From an uncultured Bacteroidales bacterium (GTDB taxonomy: Bacteria; Bacteroidota; Bacteroidia; Bacteroidales; Paludibacteraceae): DNA of 64,000 nucleotides. A program made the position numbers and the translations under genes. The notes beneath the pieces were generated by a model, which saw only the letters and a list, made by a program, of their open reading frames with translations, was not told the DNA's origin and did no database searches. The stretch is taken from positions 54,844 to 118,843 of the forward strand of contig CAIUTB010000143.1 in assembly GCA_903901975.1 (NCBI GenBank), written 5' to 3'. This document shows positions 54,264-63,370 of the stretch, piece by piece; within the stretch, counting starts at the first letter, position 1, and every line of letters begins with the position of its first letter.

Positions 54264-54625
54264 AACCGAATATTTTAATTTAGAGGTATTTAAGACAACT
54301 GAAATCTCAAAGTGAGCAGGAGCTCCCACACTCTATATTATTTGCAAATATAATTATTTTTCTTAAAATATCAGTAATATTTCATTTTAATGTTTAGAAT
54401 ATTAAAAGAAAAACATTAAGCTACAGTAACCAGGTTAAATCTTAATATTTCTCAATTTGTCGCTTGTTTGCTTGGCAAACACACAAAATACTTCAAAATC
54501 AATACAATTAAAGTTTTTTTTAGCAAGGGCTTGCATTTCAGTCATAAATAAGTTGTAAATTTGCATTCCGAATAAAGTTCGACCCGATAAATTTTCATCC
54601 TTAATAAAACAAAAAACAATCCTAA
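54264..54625. other. Divergent intergenic region between lipoprotein copy 2 and surA
   Basis: This 362-base region holds the duplicated leader (54264-54297) and the surA promoter (54531-54563). I see no supported gene in it; a 79-codon minus-strand frame across the surA start is rejected. Confidence 0.7.
54531..54563 (+). promoter_or_regulatory. Promoter of surA-ostA-like
   Basis: TTG at 54531-54533 and TAAATTTG at 54556-54563 are 22 bases apart. The leader is about 60 bases. Confidence 0.5.
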
Positions 54626-55987
54626 ATGAAGAAAATAATCTTTGCTCTTCTCTTTCTGTTAAGCTTTGCACCACTAAAATCGTGGGCGCAACTAAAGAAT
54701 AATATCATTGACGAAGTAATTTGGGTGATTGGTGATGAATCCATTCTGCGTTCGGAAGTGGAAGAACAAAAACTCCGCGCTCAATATGATGGAACCCCTG
54801 TGCAAGGTGATCCCTATTGCGTTATCCCGGAACAAATTGCCATTCAGAAACTGTTTCTGCACCAGGCTGTATTGGATAGTGTGGTGGTGAGCGAATCGTC
54901 GGTAATGAATCAGGTGGAAAACCGTTTGAATTATTTCATTGCTCAAATTGGGTCGAAAGAAAAAATGGAAGAATACTTTCATAAAAACACTTCAGACTTA
55001 CGCGAAGAACTGCGTGATATGATTCGTAATCAACAAATTATTAACCAGATGCAACAAAAACTGGTGGGTGACATTAAATCCACACCGGCTGATGTGCGTA
55101 GGTCCTATAGTGATCAAGCCGTCGACAGTATTCCAACGGTTCCGGCTGAAGTAGAACTTCAAATTATCAGTTTTGAACCAGCGGTTCAAATTGAGGAAAT
55201 AAACCGTATTAAGGAAAAACTGCGTGACTATACCGAACGTGTGAACAGTGGTGGTACCGATTTCTCAGTTCTTGCCCGCCTTTATTCCGAAGACACTGAA
55301 AGCGCTAAACGGGGTGGTGAATTGGGCTTTATGGGTCGTGGTCAACTGGTTCCTGAATTTTCACAGGTTGCCTTCAACCTTACTGATACCAAAAAAGTTT
55401 CCCGTATAGTGCAAACCGAATTTGGATTCCATATTATTCAGTTGATCGAAAAACGGGGTGACCGCATTAACTGCCGCCACATTTTACTAAAACCTCAGGT
55501 TTCACTTGCCGAAAAGGAAAAAGGAATACATAATCTTGATTCAGTTACGAATCAAATACGCCAGAACAAAATCAGCTTCGAGCAAGGTGTTTTGGCTTAT
55601 TCACAGGACAAAAATACGGCTATGAATGCTGGTTTAATGTTGAACGATAAAAGTAATACCTCTAAATTTGAATACCAGGATTTACCACCCGAAGTGGCGA
55701 AAGTAGTCTACAATATGAATGTGGGTGAGATTTCGAAACCCTTCAGCATGATAAACAAATCGTCGAATAAAGAAGTGGTAGCTGTGGTGAAACTGAAATC
55801 AAAAATCGAAAATCATAAAGCCAACCTGACTGACGATTACCAAATGTTGAAAACATACTACGAAGGTAAGAAGAAACAGGAATTTCTGAATACCTGGATT
55901 ATCAAGAAACAGAAGGAAACCTATATCAGTATCGATCCGGCCTGGCAAAATTGCACATTCCAATATCCGGGATGGATTAAGAAATAA
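54626..55987 (+). CDS. surA: SurA-like periplasmic peptidyl-prolyl isomerase/chaperone
   Basis: SurA-type proteins guide outer-membrane proteins through the periplasm. The 453-residue protein has a signal peptide (residues 1-22, ending SWAQ), an N-terminal SurA chaperone domain (about 28-170, DEVIWVIGDESILRSEVEEQ) and two rotamase domains. The first rotamase includes ARLYSEDTESAKRGGELG, MGRGQLVPEF and FGFHIIQLIEKR. The second begins INCRHILLKP and is more diverged. The OstA-like gene follows 44 bases later, so the pair likely acts in envelope assembly. Confidence 0.9.
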   Translation: MKKIIFALLFLLSFAPLKSWAQLKNNIIDEVIWVIGDESILRSEVEEQKLRAQYDGTPVQGDPYCVIPEQIAIQKLFLHQAVLDSVVVSESSVMNQVENRLNYFIAQIGSKEKMEEYFHKNTSDLREELRDMIRNQQIINQMQQKLVGDIKSTPADVRRSYSDQAVDSIPTVPAEVELQIISFEPAVQIEEINRIKEKLRDYTERVNSGGTDFSVLARLYSEDTESAKRGGELGFMGRGQLVPEFSQVAFNLTDTKKVSRIVQTEFGFHIIQLIEKRGDRINCRHILLKPQVSLAEKEKGIHNLDSVTNQIRQNKISFEQGVLAYSQDKNTAMNAGLMLNDKSNTSKFEYQDLPPEVAKVVYNMNVGEISKPFSMINKSSNKEVVAVVKLKSKIENHKANLTDDYQMLKTYYEGKKKQEFLNTWIIKKQKETYISIDPAWQNCTFQYPGWIKK

Positions 55988-55988
55988 A

Positions 55989-56029
55989 GTTGACAGTTAG
56001 CAGTCGACAGTTGTTAGTTAACAGTTGAT
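55989..56029. repeat. Short-unit ACAGTT repeat between surA and the OstA-like gene
   Basis: Several variants of TGACAGTTAGCAG and TAACAGTTGA fill the 44-base gap. The unit resembles the repeat at the end of mazG. Confidence 0.65.
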
Positions 56030-56031
56030 AA

Positions 56032-57918
56032 ATGCTTAAAGTGAATCAAATTTATCAATTAGAGAACTCATTGAAATCTATACTACATAATAGCATATTG
56101 AAGCACAGGCACATCGTATTATTCGCTGTGCTGTGTTTGTTTATTGCCTTGAGTCAGGCACAGATTCATCCCCGGCAATTAAGGAATCAGGTGCTTCAAA
56201 GCATGAATCCTCCTAAACCGCAAATAAAGCCAACAAAATCAAGACCAGCGTCTCAGAAAATCAATGCTATTCAGTATAAATTGACGCCAGCTCCTTCTGC
56301 TATCGGGGCTAAAGGTGTGACGCTGGTTTATCTCGAAAATTGCGACCAATTATCATTTGATAAAATTCAGAGCCCCGATATGCAATTGCTAAAAGGAAAT
56401 GTTCGTTTTCGCCACGATAATGCCCGACTTTATTGCGATAGCGCCTACTTTTTCGAAAAAGCAAATTCATTTAATGCCTATGGTCACGTACGAATTGTTC
56501 AGGGCGATACAATTTTTATCTTTGGCGATATTCTGTATTACAACGGGAACACTAAGTTGGCACGCTTACGTCATCGGGTGAGAATGGAAAACCGTAAAAC
56601 CACACTTACTACCGACAGTCTGAATTACGATCGAATAACAAATCAAGCCTATTACTACACCGGCGGAAAAATTTCGGATGAAACAAACGACCTAACTTCC
56701 ATTTGGGGCCAGTATTCCACCAAAACCAATGAATCCTTGTTCAAAACCAAGGTTCACATGAACAACAAAAACTACACTTTGGATGCTGATTCATTGCGTT
56801 ATAATTCTAAAACTAAAATAGCCAGGTTGATTAGTATGACGCATATTTTGTACAACAACGAAACGGATATTTACAGTGATAAAGGCTGGTATAATACCGC
56901 AACCGAGCAGTCCATGCTGCTTAACCGATCAAAAGTGAAACATAAAGATGGAAAAACGCTCATTGGCGATACCATTTTTTACGATAAAAAACTGAAATAT
57001 GGCGAAGGATTTACGAATGTGATTATGAATGATACAGTTCAGAAAACAACGCTTTACGGAAATTATTGCTACTACAACGAAAATGATAAAAACGGGCTGG
57101 CAACGGACTCAGCCTTATTAGTCGACTGGTCGAGCAAAGACAGCATGTTTGTTCACGCCGACACCCTTCATACGTCGAAAGATTCCATTTACAATGTGGC
57201 GCGTGGCTATTATCATGTGCGTATTTACCGGAACGATGTTCAGGGTTTATGTGATTCGCTGGCTTATTCGGCACGTGACTCGGTGATGAATATGTTCGGA
57301 ACTCCCGTTTTGTGGTCAGATAATAATCAACTTTCAGGTGAGTATATTCAGGCTTACACCAAAAACAAAAAAGTGAATAAAATTCATATCCAAAAAGTTG
57401 CTGTTGCCATTCAGCACGAGGATTCGATTTATTATAATCAGCTTTCGGGGAAGGAAATCATCGCTTATGTAGATAGTGGACAACTCCGCAAAGTGAATGT
57501 GAACGGGAACGCCGAGACCATTTATTTCCCTCGTGACGATAAAGATTCAACTTTACTCGGACTGAATAAAACGCAGAGTAGTTTTGTCGTTATGTACTTT
57601 AAAAACAAAAGAATCAACAAAGCAATTCTAACCTCTGCAACCAATGGAACAATGTTCCCACTGGACAACCTGACCGAAAAATTGCTCCATCTCAATACCT
57701 TTTTCTGGATTGAAAATGAGCGTCCGCAAAATAAAAGTGATGTGTTCAAGGCTTACCCCAAAATTGAACGTCCCAAAGGGGGTGGAATTGATAGTTTAGG
57801 TTCATCCGACACTGATAATAGTTCTCAACCCGCATCTGGTAGTTCTGAGAATCAAAAGAACATAACAAATTCAAGCAACAATTCACCGGCTATAAATTCA
57901 CGTACTCAGCTCAAATAA
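56032..57918 (+). CDS. OstA-like (LptA/LptD N-terminal-type) organic-solvent-tolerance protein
   Basis: The 628-residue protein has an N-terminal hydrophobic segment (about 25-44, ending SQAQIHP) followed by OstA-like beta-jellyroll repeats. Examples are LLKGNVRFRHDNARLYCDSAYFF, GHVRIVQGDTIFIFGD and TTDSLNYDRITNQAYYYTGG. The fold recurs through about residue 520. OstA/LptA proteins carry lipopolysaccharide between membranes. This one lacks the LptD barrel, and its C-terminus is Ser/Asn-rich and disordered. Bacteroidota homologs are often next to surA, as here. An alternative start further into the frame cannot be excluded. Confidence 0.82.
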   Translation: MLKVNQIYQLENSLKSILHNSILKHRHIVLFAVLCLFIALSQAQIHPRQLRNQVLQSMNPPKPQIKPTKSRPASQKINAIQYKLTPAPSAIGAKGVTLVYLENCDQLSFDKIQSPDMQLLKGNVRFRHDNARLYCDSAYFFEKANSFNAYGHVRIVQGDTIFIFGDILYYNGNTKLARLRHRVRMENRKTTLTTDSLNYDRITNQAYYYTGGKISDETNDLTSIWGQYSTKTNESLFKTKVHMNNKNYTLDADSLRYNSKTKIARLISMTHILYNNETDIYSDKGWYNTATEQSMLLNRSKVKHKDGKTLIGDTIFYDKKLKYGEGFTNVIMNDTVQKTTLYGNYCYYNENDKNGLATDSALLVDWSSKDSMFVHADTLHTSKDSIYNVARGYYHVRIYRNDVQGLCDSLAYSARDSVMNMFGTPVLWSDNNQLSGEYIQAYTKNKKVNKIHIQKVAVAIQHEDSIYYNQLSGKEIIAYVDSGQLRKVNVNGNAETIYFPRDDKDSTLLGLNKTQSSFVVMYFKNKRINKAILTSATNGTMFPLDNLTEKLLHLNTFFWIENERPQNKSDVFKAYPKIERPKGGGIDSLGSSDTDNSSQPASGSSENQKNITNSSNNSPAINSRTQLK

Positions 57919-58045
57919 GGTTCTTAAAATACAGGGAATTAAACTTTCCAGCAACGAAAAATGCTAAAAATAACCTTTCCCATCTGAAAGTTGAGTATAT
58001 TTGTATCGTAAATTCACTGAGGATTAATCGTTTATTGTAGCGAAA

Positions 58046-59122
58046 ATGAAAATTCTAATCTGGATAGGATTTTGTCAGAGTTTGTTTGCTGCCATACTCA
58101 TGTTTACTAAAAAGGAAAGTTCCGTTTCCGATAAAATTCTGTCGGGTTGGCTTATCCTTTTATCTGTCGATTTTCTGAGTTGCGGACTCAATTACGAAAT
58201 CTTTAGTAAGCCACTTCTTTCCAGTTCATTTCTCCTGTTCAATCCGGCTTTATATTTATATATCAAATCACTAACCCGTCCTAAATTTACTCTGAAATGG
58301 ATTCAAGTGCTACATTTACTCCCCTTTATTGCTTTCGAAATTTATGCCTATATCATCAAACAATCTTTTTCGCTTGACACATTTTTCTTTAAAGACGAAA
58401 ATTATATTTTCAGACTGATTTTCGGTGCAGCTACTCTTGTTTCCTGGCTGGTTTATAATCCTTTAAGTTTGATTTTGGTACATAAACACCGGATGCATTT
58501 GCGCAACGAACTTTCCAATATCGAAAAAAATGAAAATCTGGGTTGGGTGTTGGCAGTTGCTATCTTTTATGTCGTTTATTGCATACTGGCTTTTTTGATT
58601 ACGGTCATAGTGTTCTACTCAAATTTAAATCCACTTACTCCGCACATCTATAATTATATAACGCTTCTGGTTTTGATTTACGTCATGAGTTTCTATGGTT
58701 TAGGTCAAAAGGTCGTTTCCAAACAACTGCTTACCGATGATCCGATTATTCATTATAAAAATTCAACCTTGAGTACTGAAACCAAAGCAAAAATCAAACA
58801 AAAGATAATCACTTTTTTCGAAAAAGAGAAAGCCTATCTCAATCCGGATTTAAGCATGGATGTACTTTCAGAATCGCTTAAAATACCAAAATACCAGCTT
58901 ACCGAAGTGCTGAATATTGAAATTGGAAAGAGTTTTTTTCAATTCGTCAACTTCTATCGGGTAGAAGCTGTAAAAAAAATGTTGACTGACCCAACCAATA
59001 AATACTCCATCGAAGCCATTGGTTACGATTGTGGATTTTCAAGTAAATCATCATTCTACACGGTTTTTAAAAGCATGACCGCCGAAACACCCGTTGCTTT
59101 CCGCAATTCCATTTCCAACTAA
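58046..59122 (+). CDS. Membrane-anchored AraC-family transcriptional regulator
   Basis: The 358-residue protein has about seven predicted membrane helices (residues 1-225, e.g. LIWIGFCQSLFAAILMF) and a C-terminal AraC/XylS double helix-turn-helix (about 250-355). The DNA-binding part contains LSESLKIPKYQLTEVLN and the recognition region YSIEAIGYDCGFSSKSSFYTVFKSMTAETPVAFR. The membrane part resembles 7TM regulators of Bacteroidota that sense signals in or across the membrane. Its ligand and targets are not known. The SDR-DUF2141 genes downstream are candidate targets by position only. TATATTTG at 57996-58003 may be its -7 box. Confidence 0.88.
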   Translation: MKILIWIGFCQSLFAAILMFTKKESSVSDKILSGWLILLSVDFLSCGLNYEIFSKPLLSSSFLLFNPALYLYIKSLTRPKFTLKWIQVLHLLPFIAFEIYAYIIKQSFSLDTFFFKDENYIFRLIFGAATLVSWLVYNPLSLILVHKHRMHLRNELSNIEKNENLGWVLAVAIFYVVYCILAFLITVIVFYSNLNPLTPHIYNYITLLVLIYVMSFYGLGQKVVSKQLLTDDPIIHYKNSTLSTETKAKIKQKIITFFEKEKAYLNPDLSMDVLSESLKIPKYQLTEVLNIEIGKSFFQFVNFYRVEAVKKMLTDPTNKYSIEAIGYDCGFSSKSSFYTVFKSMTAETPVAFRNSISN

Positions 59123-59179
59123 ATCTTATTCAAGAACTGTTCATTAGTTTGACTTTCAAAAGTTGAACCGAAACTTGTT

Positions 59180-59201
59180 GTCCGTATTTTAAAACACGGA
59201 C
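59180..59201 (+). terminator. Hairpin after the AraC-family gene
   Basis: GTCCGT and ACGGAC (59180-59185 with 59196-59201) enclose ten bases that include a palindromic TTTTAAAA. The T-run after it is weak. Confidence 0.4.
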
Positions 59202-59250
59202 TTAATTTCATGACTTTAGCTGTAAACTTGTGGCATAAATAGAATCAGAC

Positions 59251-59325
59251 ATGAAATATTCATGCATAATGTGCAGCACAGAGTTTAAAGATCAAAAAGT
59301 TACTGATACCCAAAACCATTTTTAG
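59251..59325 (+). CDS. Possible 24-residue ORF with a CxxC pair
   Basis: ATG 59251 opens a short frame starting MKYSCIMCSTEF and ending at TAG 59325. The cysteine pair resembles the first half of a zinc-ribbon or rubredoxin knuckle. It could be a small protein, a remnant of a longer gene, or chance. No promoter is clear. Confidence 0.25.
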   Translation: MKYSCIMCSTEFKDQKVTDTQNHF

Positions 59326-59333
59326 TACATTAA

Positions 59334-59367
59334 TTGGCACATTAGCATATTTTCAAATTAGCACATT
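59334..59367. repeat. Short repeat before the SDR gene
   Basis: TTAGCACATT and GGCACATTAGCA are near-repeats in 34 bases just before the SDR start codon. Confidence 0.55.
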
Positions 59368-59372
59368 GTATC

Positions 59373-60419
59373 ATGAAAACAAAAATGAATGTTCTTCTGA
59401 CAGGAGCTTCCGGCACCATCGGTACAGAAATTATGCGGCAATTGGCACAGTTGGATACTATCAGGCTTACAATCTTTGACATTCAAAATGCACGGACAAA
59501 AAAGCTTTTTGCACGCTATGAAAACAAAGTAGATATCATCTGGGGTGACATATCCAATATCGATGACTTGAAGTATTTCCCAAGAAATCTGGATGCGGTT
59601 ATTCATCTGGCAGCCATTATTCCGCCTCTGGCTGACGAAAATCCGGAACTGGCAAGAAAAGTAAACGTAGTTGGAACACAGAATATTATTCAACAGTTGG
59701 AGAAAACATCACCCAACGCATTCCTGCTTTACAGTTCCTCCATTGCAGTGTATGGTGATCATGTTCAAAATCCCTTCATATCGGTGCAAGAACCACTCAA
59801 TGCAGGAAAAGACGACACTTATGCACAGTCCAAAATTGAATCCGAAAAGTTAATTCAGCATTCCAACCTGGATTGGTCTGTTTTCAGACTGACAGCCATC
59901 ATGAAAAACCATAAGATTTCAAAGTTGATGTTTCACATGCCTCTATCGACCATTATGGAAATTTGTACGCCTCCCGATACTGCCAGGGCATTTATAACGG
60001 CAATCAGACATAGGAATGAATTATCAGGCAAGATTTTCAATCTGGGTGGTGGCAGGTCCTGCTATATAACTTATCGTGAGTTTTTGAACCGGTCGTTTCA
60101 GATTTACGGTTTGGGAAAAGCTGATTTTCCTGAACATGCCTTTGCTGATCGGAATTTTCATTGTGGTATGTATGTGGATGGTGACGAACTGGAAAAAATT
60201 CTTCATTTCAGAAACGATACAATCGACACCTATTTTGATGACCAGAAACGTTCTGTAAATCCTATTGTCAGGTTTCTCAGTTCCGGTCTCCGTTTCTTTA
60301 TAAAAAAAGGGCTTCTTTGGCAATCGGAACCACTCAAAGCCTTTAGAACAAATAATGAAAGTCAAATGAGTCGATTCTTCTTTCCTCTAAAAAATCCGGC
60401 AACAATAGTAAGCTCATAA
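59373..60419 (+). CDS. NAD-dependent epimerase/dehydratase family protein
   Basis: The 348-residue extended SDR has the nucleotide-binding motif TGASGTIG near residue 10, and the active-site Tyr and Lys in YAQSKIESEKL with Ser in LLYSSSIAVYG. The N-terminus binds NAD(P). The C-terminal 110 residues are variable. Such enzymes work on nucleotide sugars or other carbonyl substrates, and the substrate is unclear here. An alternative start is ATG 59385 (MNVLLTGASG), preceded by a repeat tract. DUF2141 follows after 19 bases, so they are likely co-transcribed. Confidence 0.85.
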   Translation: MKTKMNVLLTGASGTIGTEIMRQLAQLDTIRLTIFDIQNARTKKLFARYENKVDIIWGDISNIDDLKYFPRNLDAVIHLAAIIPPLADENPELARKVNVVGTQNIIQQLEKTSPNAFLLYSSSIAVYGDHVQNPFISVQEPLNAGKDDTYAQSKIESEKLIQHSNLDWSVFRLTAIMKNHKISKLMFHMPLSTIMEICTPPDTARAFITAIRHRNELSGKIFNLGGGRSCYITYREFLNRSFQIYGLGKADFPEHAFADRNFHCGMYVDGDELEKILHFRNDTIDTYFDDQKRSVNPIVRFLSSGLRFFIKKGLLWQSEPLKAFRTNNESQMSRFFFPLKNPATIVSS

Positions 60420-60438
60420 AATTAAAGCAATTATCATC

Positions 60439-60876
60439 ATGTTTTTGAAAAAGTTTCTGATATTGACTATTCTGTGTTTATCTGCCCATCAAATTATTCC
60501 GGCACAGATACTGGATGTTCATATTCAGGATATCAGCCATTCGAAAGGTCAAATGTGTATTGCTGTTTTTACGGATGAAGCCGGATTCAAAGCTGAAATA
60601 ACTTTTTGGGAAACGAAATGTCCGAAAACCCTGGTTGTCAATGGGAGTTTCGATTTGAAAATTCCATTGAAACCAGGAAAATACGGTGTTTCTGTGCTGG
60701 ACGACAAAAACTGTAACGGCAAAATGGAATATAATATTTTTGGAATTCCCCGCGAAGGATTCGGCTTCTCAAACTATTACCAGCGAGGCTTATACAAACC
60801 AACCTTCGAGAATTTCAGTTTCTTTCTTGAAAAAAATGAAACAAAACAGATTTTGGTTAAGATGAAGTATTTTTAA
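60439..60876 (+). CDS. DUF2141 secreted protein
   Basis: The 145-residue protein has a signal peptide (residues 1-22, ending IIPAQ) and a DUF2141 domain. Typical segments are MCIAVFTDEAGFK, IPLKPGKYGVSVLDDKNCNGKMEYN and GIPREGFGFSNY. Function is unknown. It follows the SDR gene closely and is convergent with acr3. Confidence 0.88.
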   Translation: MFLKKFLILTILCLSAHQIIPAQILDVHIQDISHSKGQMCIAVFTDEAGFKAEITFWETKCPKTLVVNGSFDLKIPLKPGKYGVSVLDDKNCNGKMEYNIFGIPREGFGFSNYYQRGLYKPTFENFSFFLEKNETKQILVKMKYF

Positions 60877-60890
60877 GCAGTTGAATTCTC

Positions 60891-61976
60891 TCAAAACATC
60901 TTTCTCTTAAACCAAAACGCCACGTTTACCAAGGCTATCATTACCGGAACTTCCACCAAAGGACCTATTACAGCTGTAAAAGCTTCACCTGAATTGATAC
61001 CAAAAACTGCAATTGCCACTGCAATAGCTAATTCAAAATTGTTACTGGCAGCCGTGAATGATAATGTAGTGGATTGCTCGTAAGTCGCACCGGCTTTTTT
61101 ACTCATAAAAAACGATCCTACAAACATAATCACAAAATAGATAAGCAGTGGTACGGCAATCAACACTACATCCATAGGTATTTTTATAATGTATTCGCCT
61201 TTCAGAGAAAACATAACCAAAATGGTGAAAAGCAGCGCAATAAGTGTTAGCGGTGATATTTTGGGAATGAATTTGGTATGATACCATTGTTTGCTTTTCA
61301 CCCGAATAAGAATAAATCGTGTCAGAAAACCCGCAATAAATGGAATTCCAAGATAAATAAATACGCTTTGAGCAATTTGTCCAATGGTGATTTTCGAAAC
61401 TGCATCGCTTGTGGGAATGCCAAACCAGGCCGGAGCAATGGCAATAAAAAACCAGGCATACACTGAAAAGAACAATACCTGAAAAATACTATTAAAGGCT
61501 ACCAATCCGGCTGCATATTGTGTATCGCCTTTCGCCAAATCGTTCCATACGATCACCATAGCAATACAACGTGCTAGTCCAATCATTATAATTCCATATA
61601 CATACGGCAAATTAGCATTGTTCTCGCCCGGAAAGAATTTGAACATTAAAATGGCCAATGTAAACATCAATACCGGTCCTACAATCCAGTTTTGAACCAA
61701 TGACAAAGTCAGAATTCTGGTATTACGAAATACTTCACCCAACTCTTCGTATTTAACTTTTGCCAGTGGCGGATACATCATAACGATTAGTCCTATAGCA
61801 ATAGGAATATTGGTTGTTCCTGAGGACATGCTGTTCCAAAATTCGGCAACGGAAGGGAACAGCCAGCCGGAAAATACACCAATAAACATGGCCAGTAATA
61901 TCCATAGCGTAAGAAAGCGATCGAGAAAAGACAAATTTAAAGATGTGCTGATTTGAGGATTTGAAGATGAACTCAT
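60891..61976 (-). CDS. acr3: Arsenite efflux transporter, Acr3 family
   Basis: Acr3 exports As(III) across the inner membrane, driven by the proton motive force. The 361-residue protein has ten hydrophobic segments. It carries the family's conserved helix-4 cysteine at Cys137 in [21 protein letters not shown], and helix-9-type [22 protein letters not shown]. Length is normal. It is the last gene of the arsenic cluster (arsR, arsC, arsM, acr3 on the minus strand), 145 bases after arsM. Part of its N-terminus ([10 protein letters not shown]) is coded in a repeat tract. Confidence 0.93.
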   Translation of the reverse strand: MSSSSNPQISTSLNLSFLDRFLTLWILLAMFIGVFSGWLFPSVAEFWNSMSSGTTNIPIAIGLIVMMYPPLAKVKYEELGEVFRNTRILTLSLVQNWIVGPVLMFTLAILMFKFFPGENNANLPYVYGIIMIGLARCIAMVIVWNDLAKGDTQYAAGLVAFNSIFQVLFFSVYAWFFIAIAPAWFGIPTSDAVSKITIGQIAQSVFIYLGIPFIAGFLTRFILIRVKSKQWYHTKFIPKISPLTLIALLFTILVMFSLKGEYIIKIPMDVVLIAVPLLIYFVIMFVGSFFMSKKAGATYEQSTTLSFTAASNNFELAIAVAIAVFGINSGEAFTAVIGPLVEVPVMIALVNVAFWFKRKMF

Positions 61977-62040
61977 GATTAAGAGAATTTGAAGATTTGA
62001 AAATAAATTAATTTGAAAATGATTAATTGGTTGATTTTGT
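61950..62040. repeat. Short-period ATTTGAAGATTTGA repeat at the acr3 start
   Basis: Degenerate copies of GATTTGAAGA and AATTTGAAAA cover 90 bases, including the first acr3 codons. The tract is similar to the one at 24500-24553. Confidence 0.6.
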
Positions 62041-62121
62041 TGAGCTAATTATTTTTGAAATAATATTTAAGATAGAATTGATTTCCAAATCTTGAAATCA
62101 ATACTTCTTCAAATTATCAAA

Positions 62122-62922
62122 TCACTTTTCCGCGGATACCGTTATACTAAATATCCCAATCTCTTTGTTTTTGAATTGTTGAATTTCTTTCTCAGTCAGA
62201 TATTCCTTCAGTATTTCAACCGGTAATTCAATTTCCTTTTGTTTATGAATTTCGATGGAATTAAAACCTTGTTTTTCAATAATTCCAAGATATTCATTAA
62301 TATCAATAGCTCCCGAAACACAACCGGCATACATTTCAGCATCTTTCTGAAGTTTTTCAGGCAGTTCACCTTTAATTACCACGTCCGATACACAAAAGTG
62401 TCCGTTTGGCTTCAATACACGATATATTTCAGAAAATGCTTTGGTCTTGTCAGGCACCAGATTCAATACACAATTTGACACAATTACATCAAAGAGATTA
62501 TTAGCCAGCGGCATTTCTTCAATATCGCCTTTAACGAATTCCACATTGCTAAAACCCAGTTTGGCATTATTAGAACGTGCTTTTTCGAGCATGGCAACCG
62601 TGAAATCAATTCCGGTTACTTTCCCTGTTTCGCCCACAATGGCACGTGCTACAAAGCAATCATTCCCGGCACCGCTACCTAAATCCAATACCGAATCACC
62701 GTCTTTGATAGAAGCAAACTGGGTTGGGATTCCACAGCCTAAGCCCAAGTCAGCATCAGCGTTATATCCCTTTTCTTTTTCGTAACTTTCAGCAAATACG
62801 GCATAATCAATGGTGCAACAAACACCCACACCGCAGCATGATGTTTCATTTTGAATTTTTGACTGCTTGGCAATTTCGCCGTATTTTTCCTTTACAATAT
62901 ATTTTAAATCTACTGATTTCAT
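62122..62922 (-). CDS. arsM: Arsenite methyltransferase
   Basis: ArsM methylates As(III) with S-adenosylmethionine to volatile or less retained species. The 266-residue protein has the SAM motif VLDLGSGAGNDCF near residues 78-90 and DFTVAMLEKA. Candidate As(III)-binding cysteines are Cys63 (GLGCGIP), Cys151 (VSNCVLNL) and Cys201 (YAGCVSG), the spacing expected for ArsM. The N-terminal CCGVGVCC pair is typical of bacterial forms. Its ATG overlaps the arsC stop by four bases (ATGA). Confidence 0.94.
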   Translation of the reverse strand: MKSVDLKYIVKEKYGEIAKQSKIQNETSCCGVGVCCTIDYAVFAESYEKEKGYNADADLGLGCGIPTQFASIKDGDSVLDLGSGAGNDCFVARAIVGETGKVTGIDFTVAMLEKARSNNAKLGFSNVEFVKGDIEEMPLANNLFDVIVSNCVLNLVPDKTKAFSEIYRVLKPNGHFCVSDVVIKGELPEKLQKDAEMYAGCVSGAIDINEYLGIIEKQGFNSIEIHKQKEIELPVEILKEYLTEKEIQQFKNKEIGIFSITVSAEK

Positions 62923-63344
62923 AATTCCGGTTTGATTTGTTCTACATACAGTTTATAAAATCCGTCTTTAATTTCATCCCGAACACGGATGAATTCACTC
63001 CAGATAAACTGCTCACTACCTACAGCATGGCTCGGATCATCGAAACCAATATGCAAACGATGTTTCACTTTTCCGATAAACGCCGGACAAGCTTCATTGG
63101 CACCTCCACAAACCGTAATCACGTAATCCCAAGCTTCACCCAGGTATTTCGAAACCGAATCGGATGTGTGATGACTAATGTCGATACCTATTTCGTCCAT
63201 AACTTTTACGGCTTTGGAATTCAGTTTTCCGCTGGCTTCAGTTCCAGCCGAGCAAACTGTCAGGTTTTGGTCGAAAGATTGTAAAAAGCCGTGAGCCATT
63301 TGACTGCGGCAACTATTTCCTGTACAGAGAATCAGTACTTTCAT
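62919..63344 (-). CDS. arsC: Arsenate reductase, thioredoxin-coupled (low-molecular-weight phosphatase fold)
   Basis: ArsC reduces arsenate to arsenite using thioredoxin. The 141-residue protein has the P-loop CTGNSCRS at residues 7-14, with nucleophile Cys7. Cys79 and Cys86, seven apart in VCGGANEACPAF, match the S. aureus pI258 ArsC relay (Cys10, Cys82, Cys89). Its stop overlaps the arsM start, so the proteins are translationally coupled. Arsenite made here is passed to ArsM and Acr3. Confidence 0.94.
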   Translation of the reverse strand: MKVLILCTGNSCRSQMAHGFLQSFDQNLTVCSAGTEASGKLNSKAVKVMDEIGIDISHHTSDSVSKYLGEAWDYVITVCGGANEACPAFIGKVKHRLHIGFDDPSHAVGSEQFIWSEFIRVRDEIKDGFYKLYVEQIKPEL

Positions 63345-63370
63345 ATTATGTTGAATTTTATGTTTCAGAT

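Noticed and set aside
54435..54674. 79-codon minus-strand frame across the surA promoter and start
   Set aside because: It overlaps the surA signal peptide codons and promoter, has no family features, and looks like a chance frame in AT-rich DNA.
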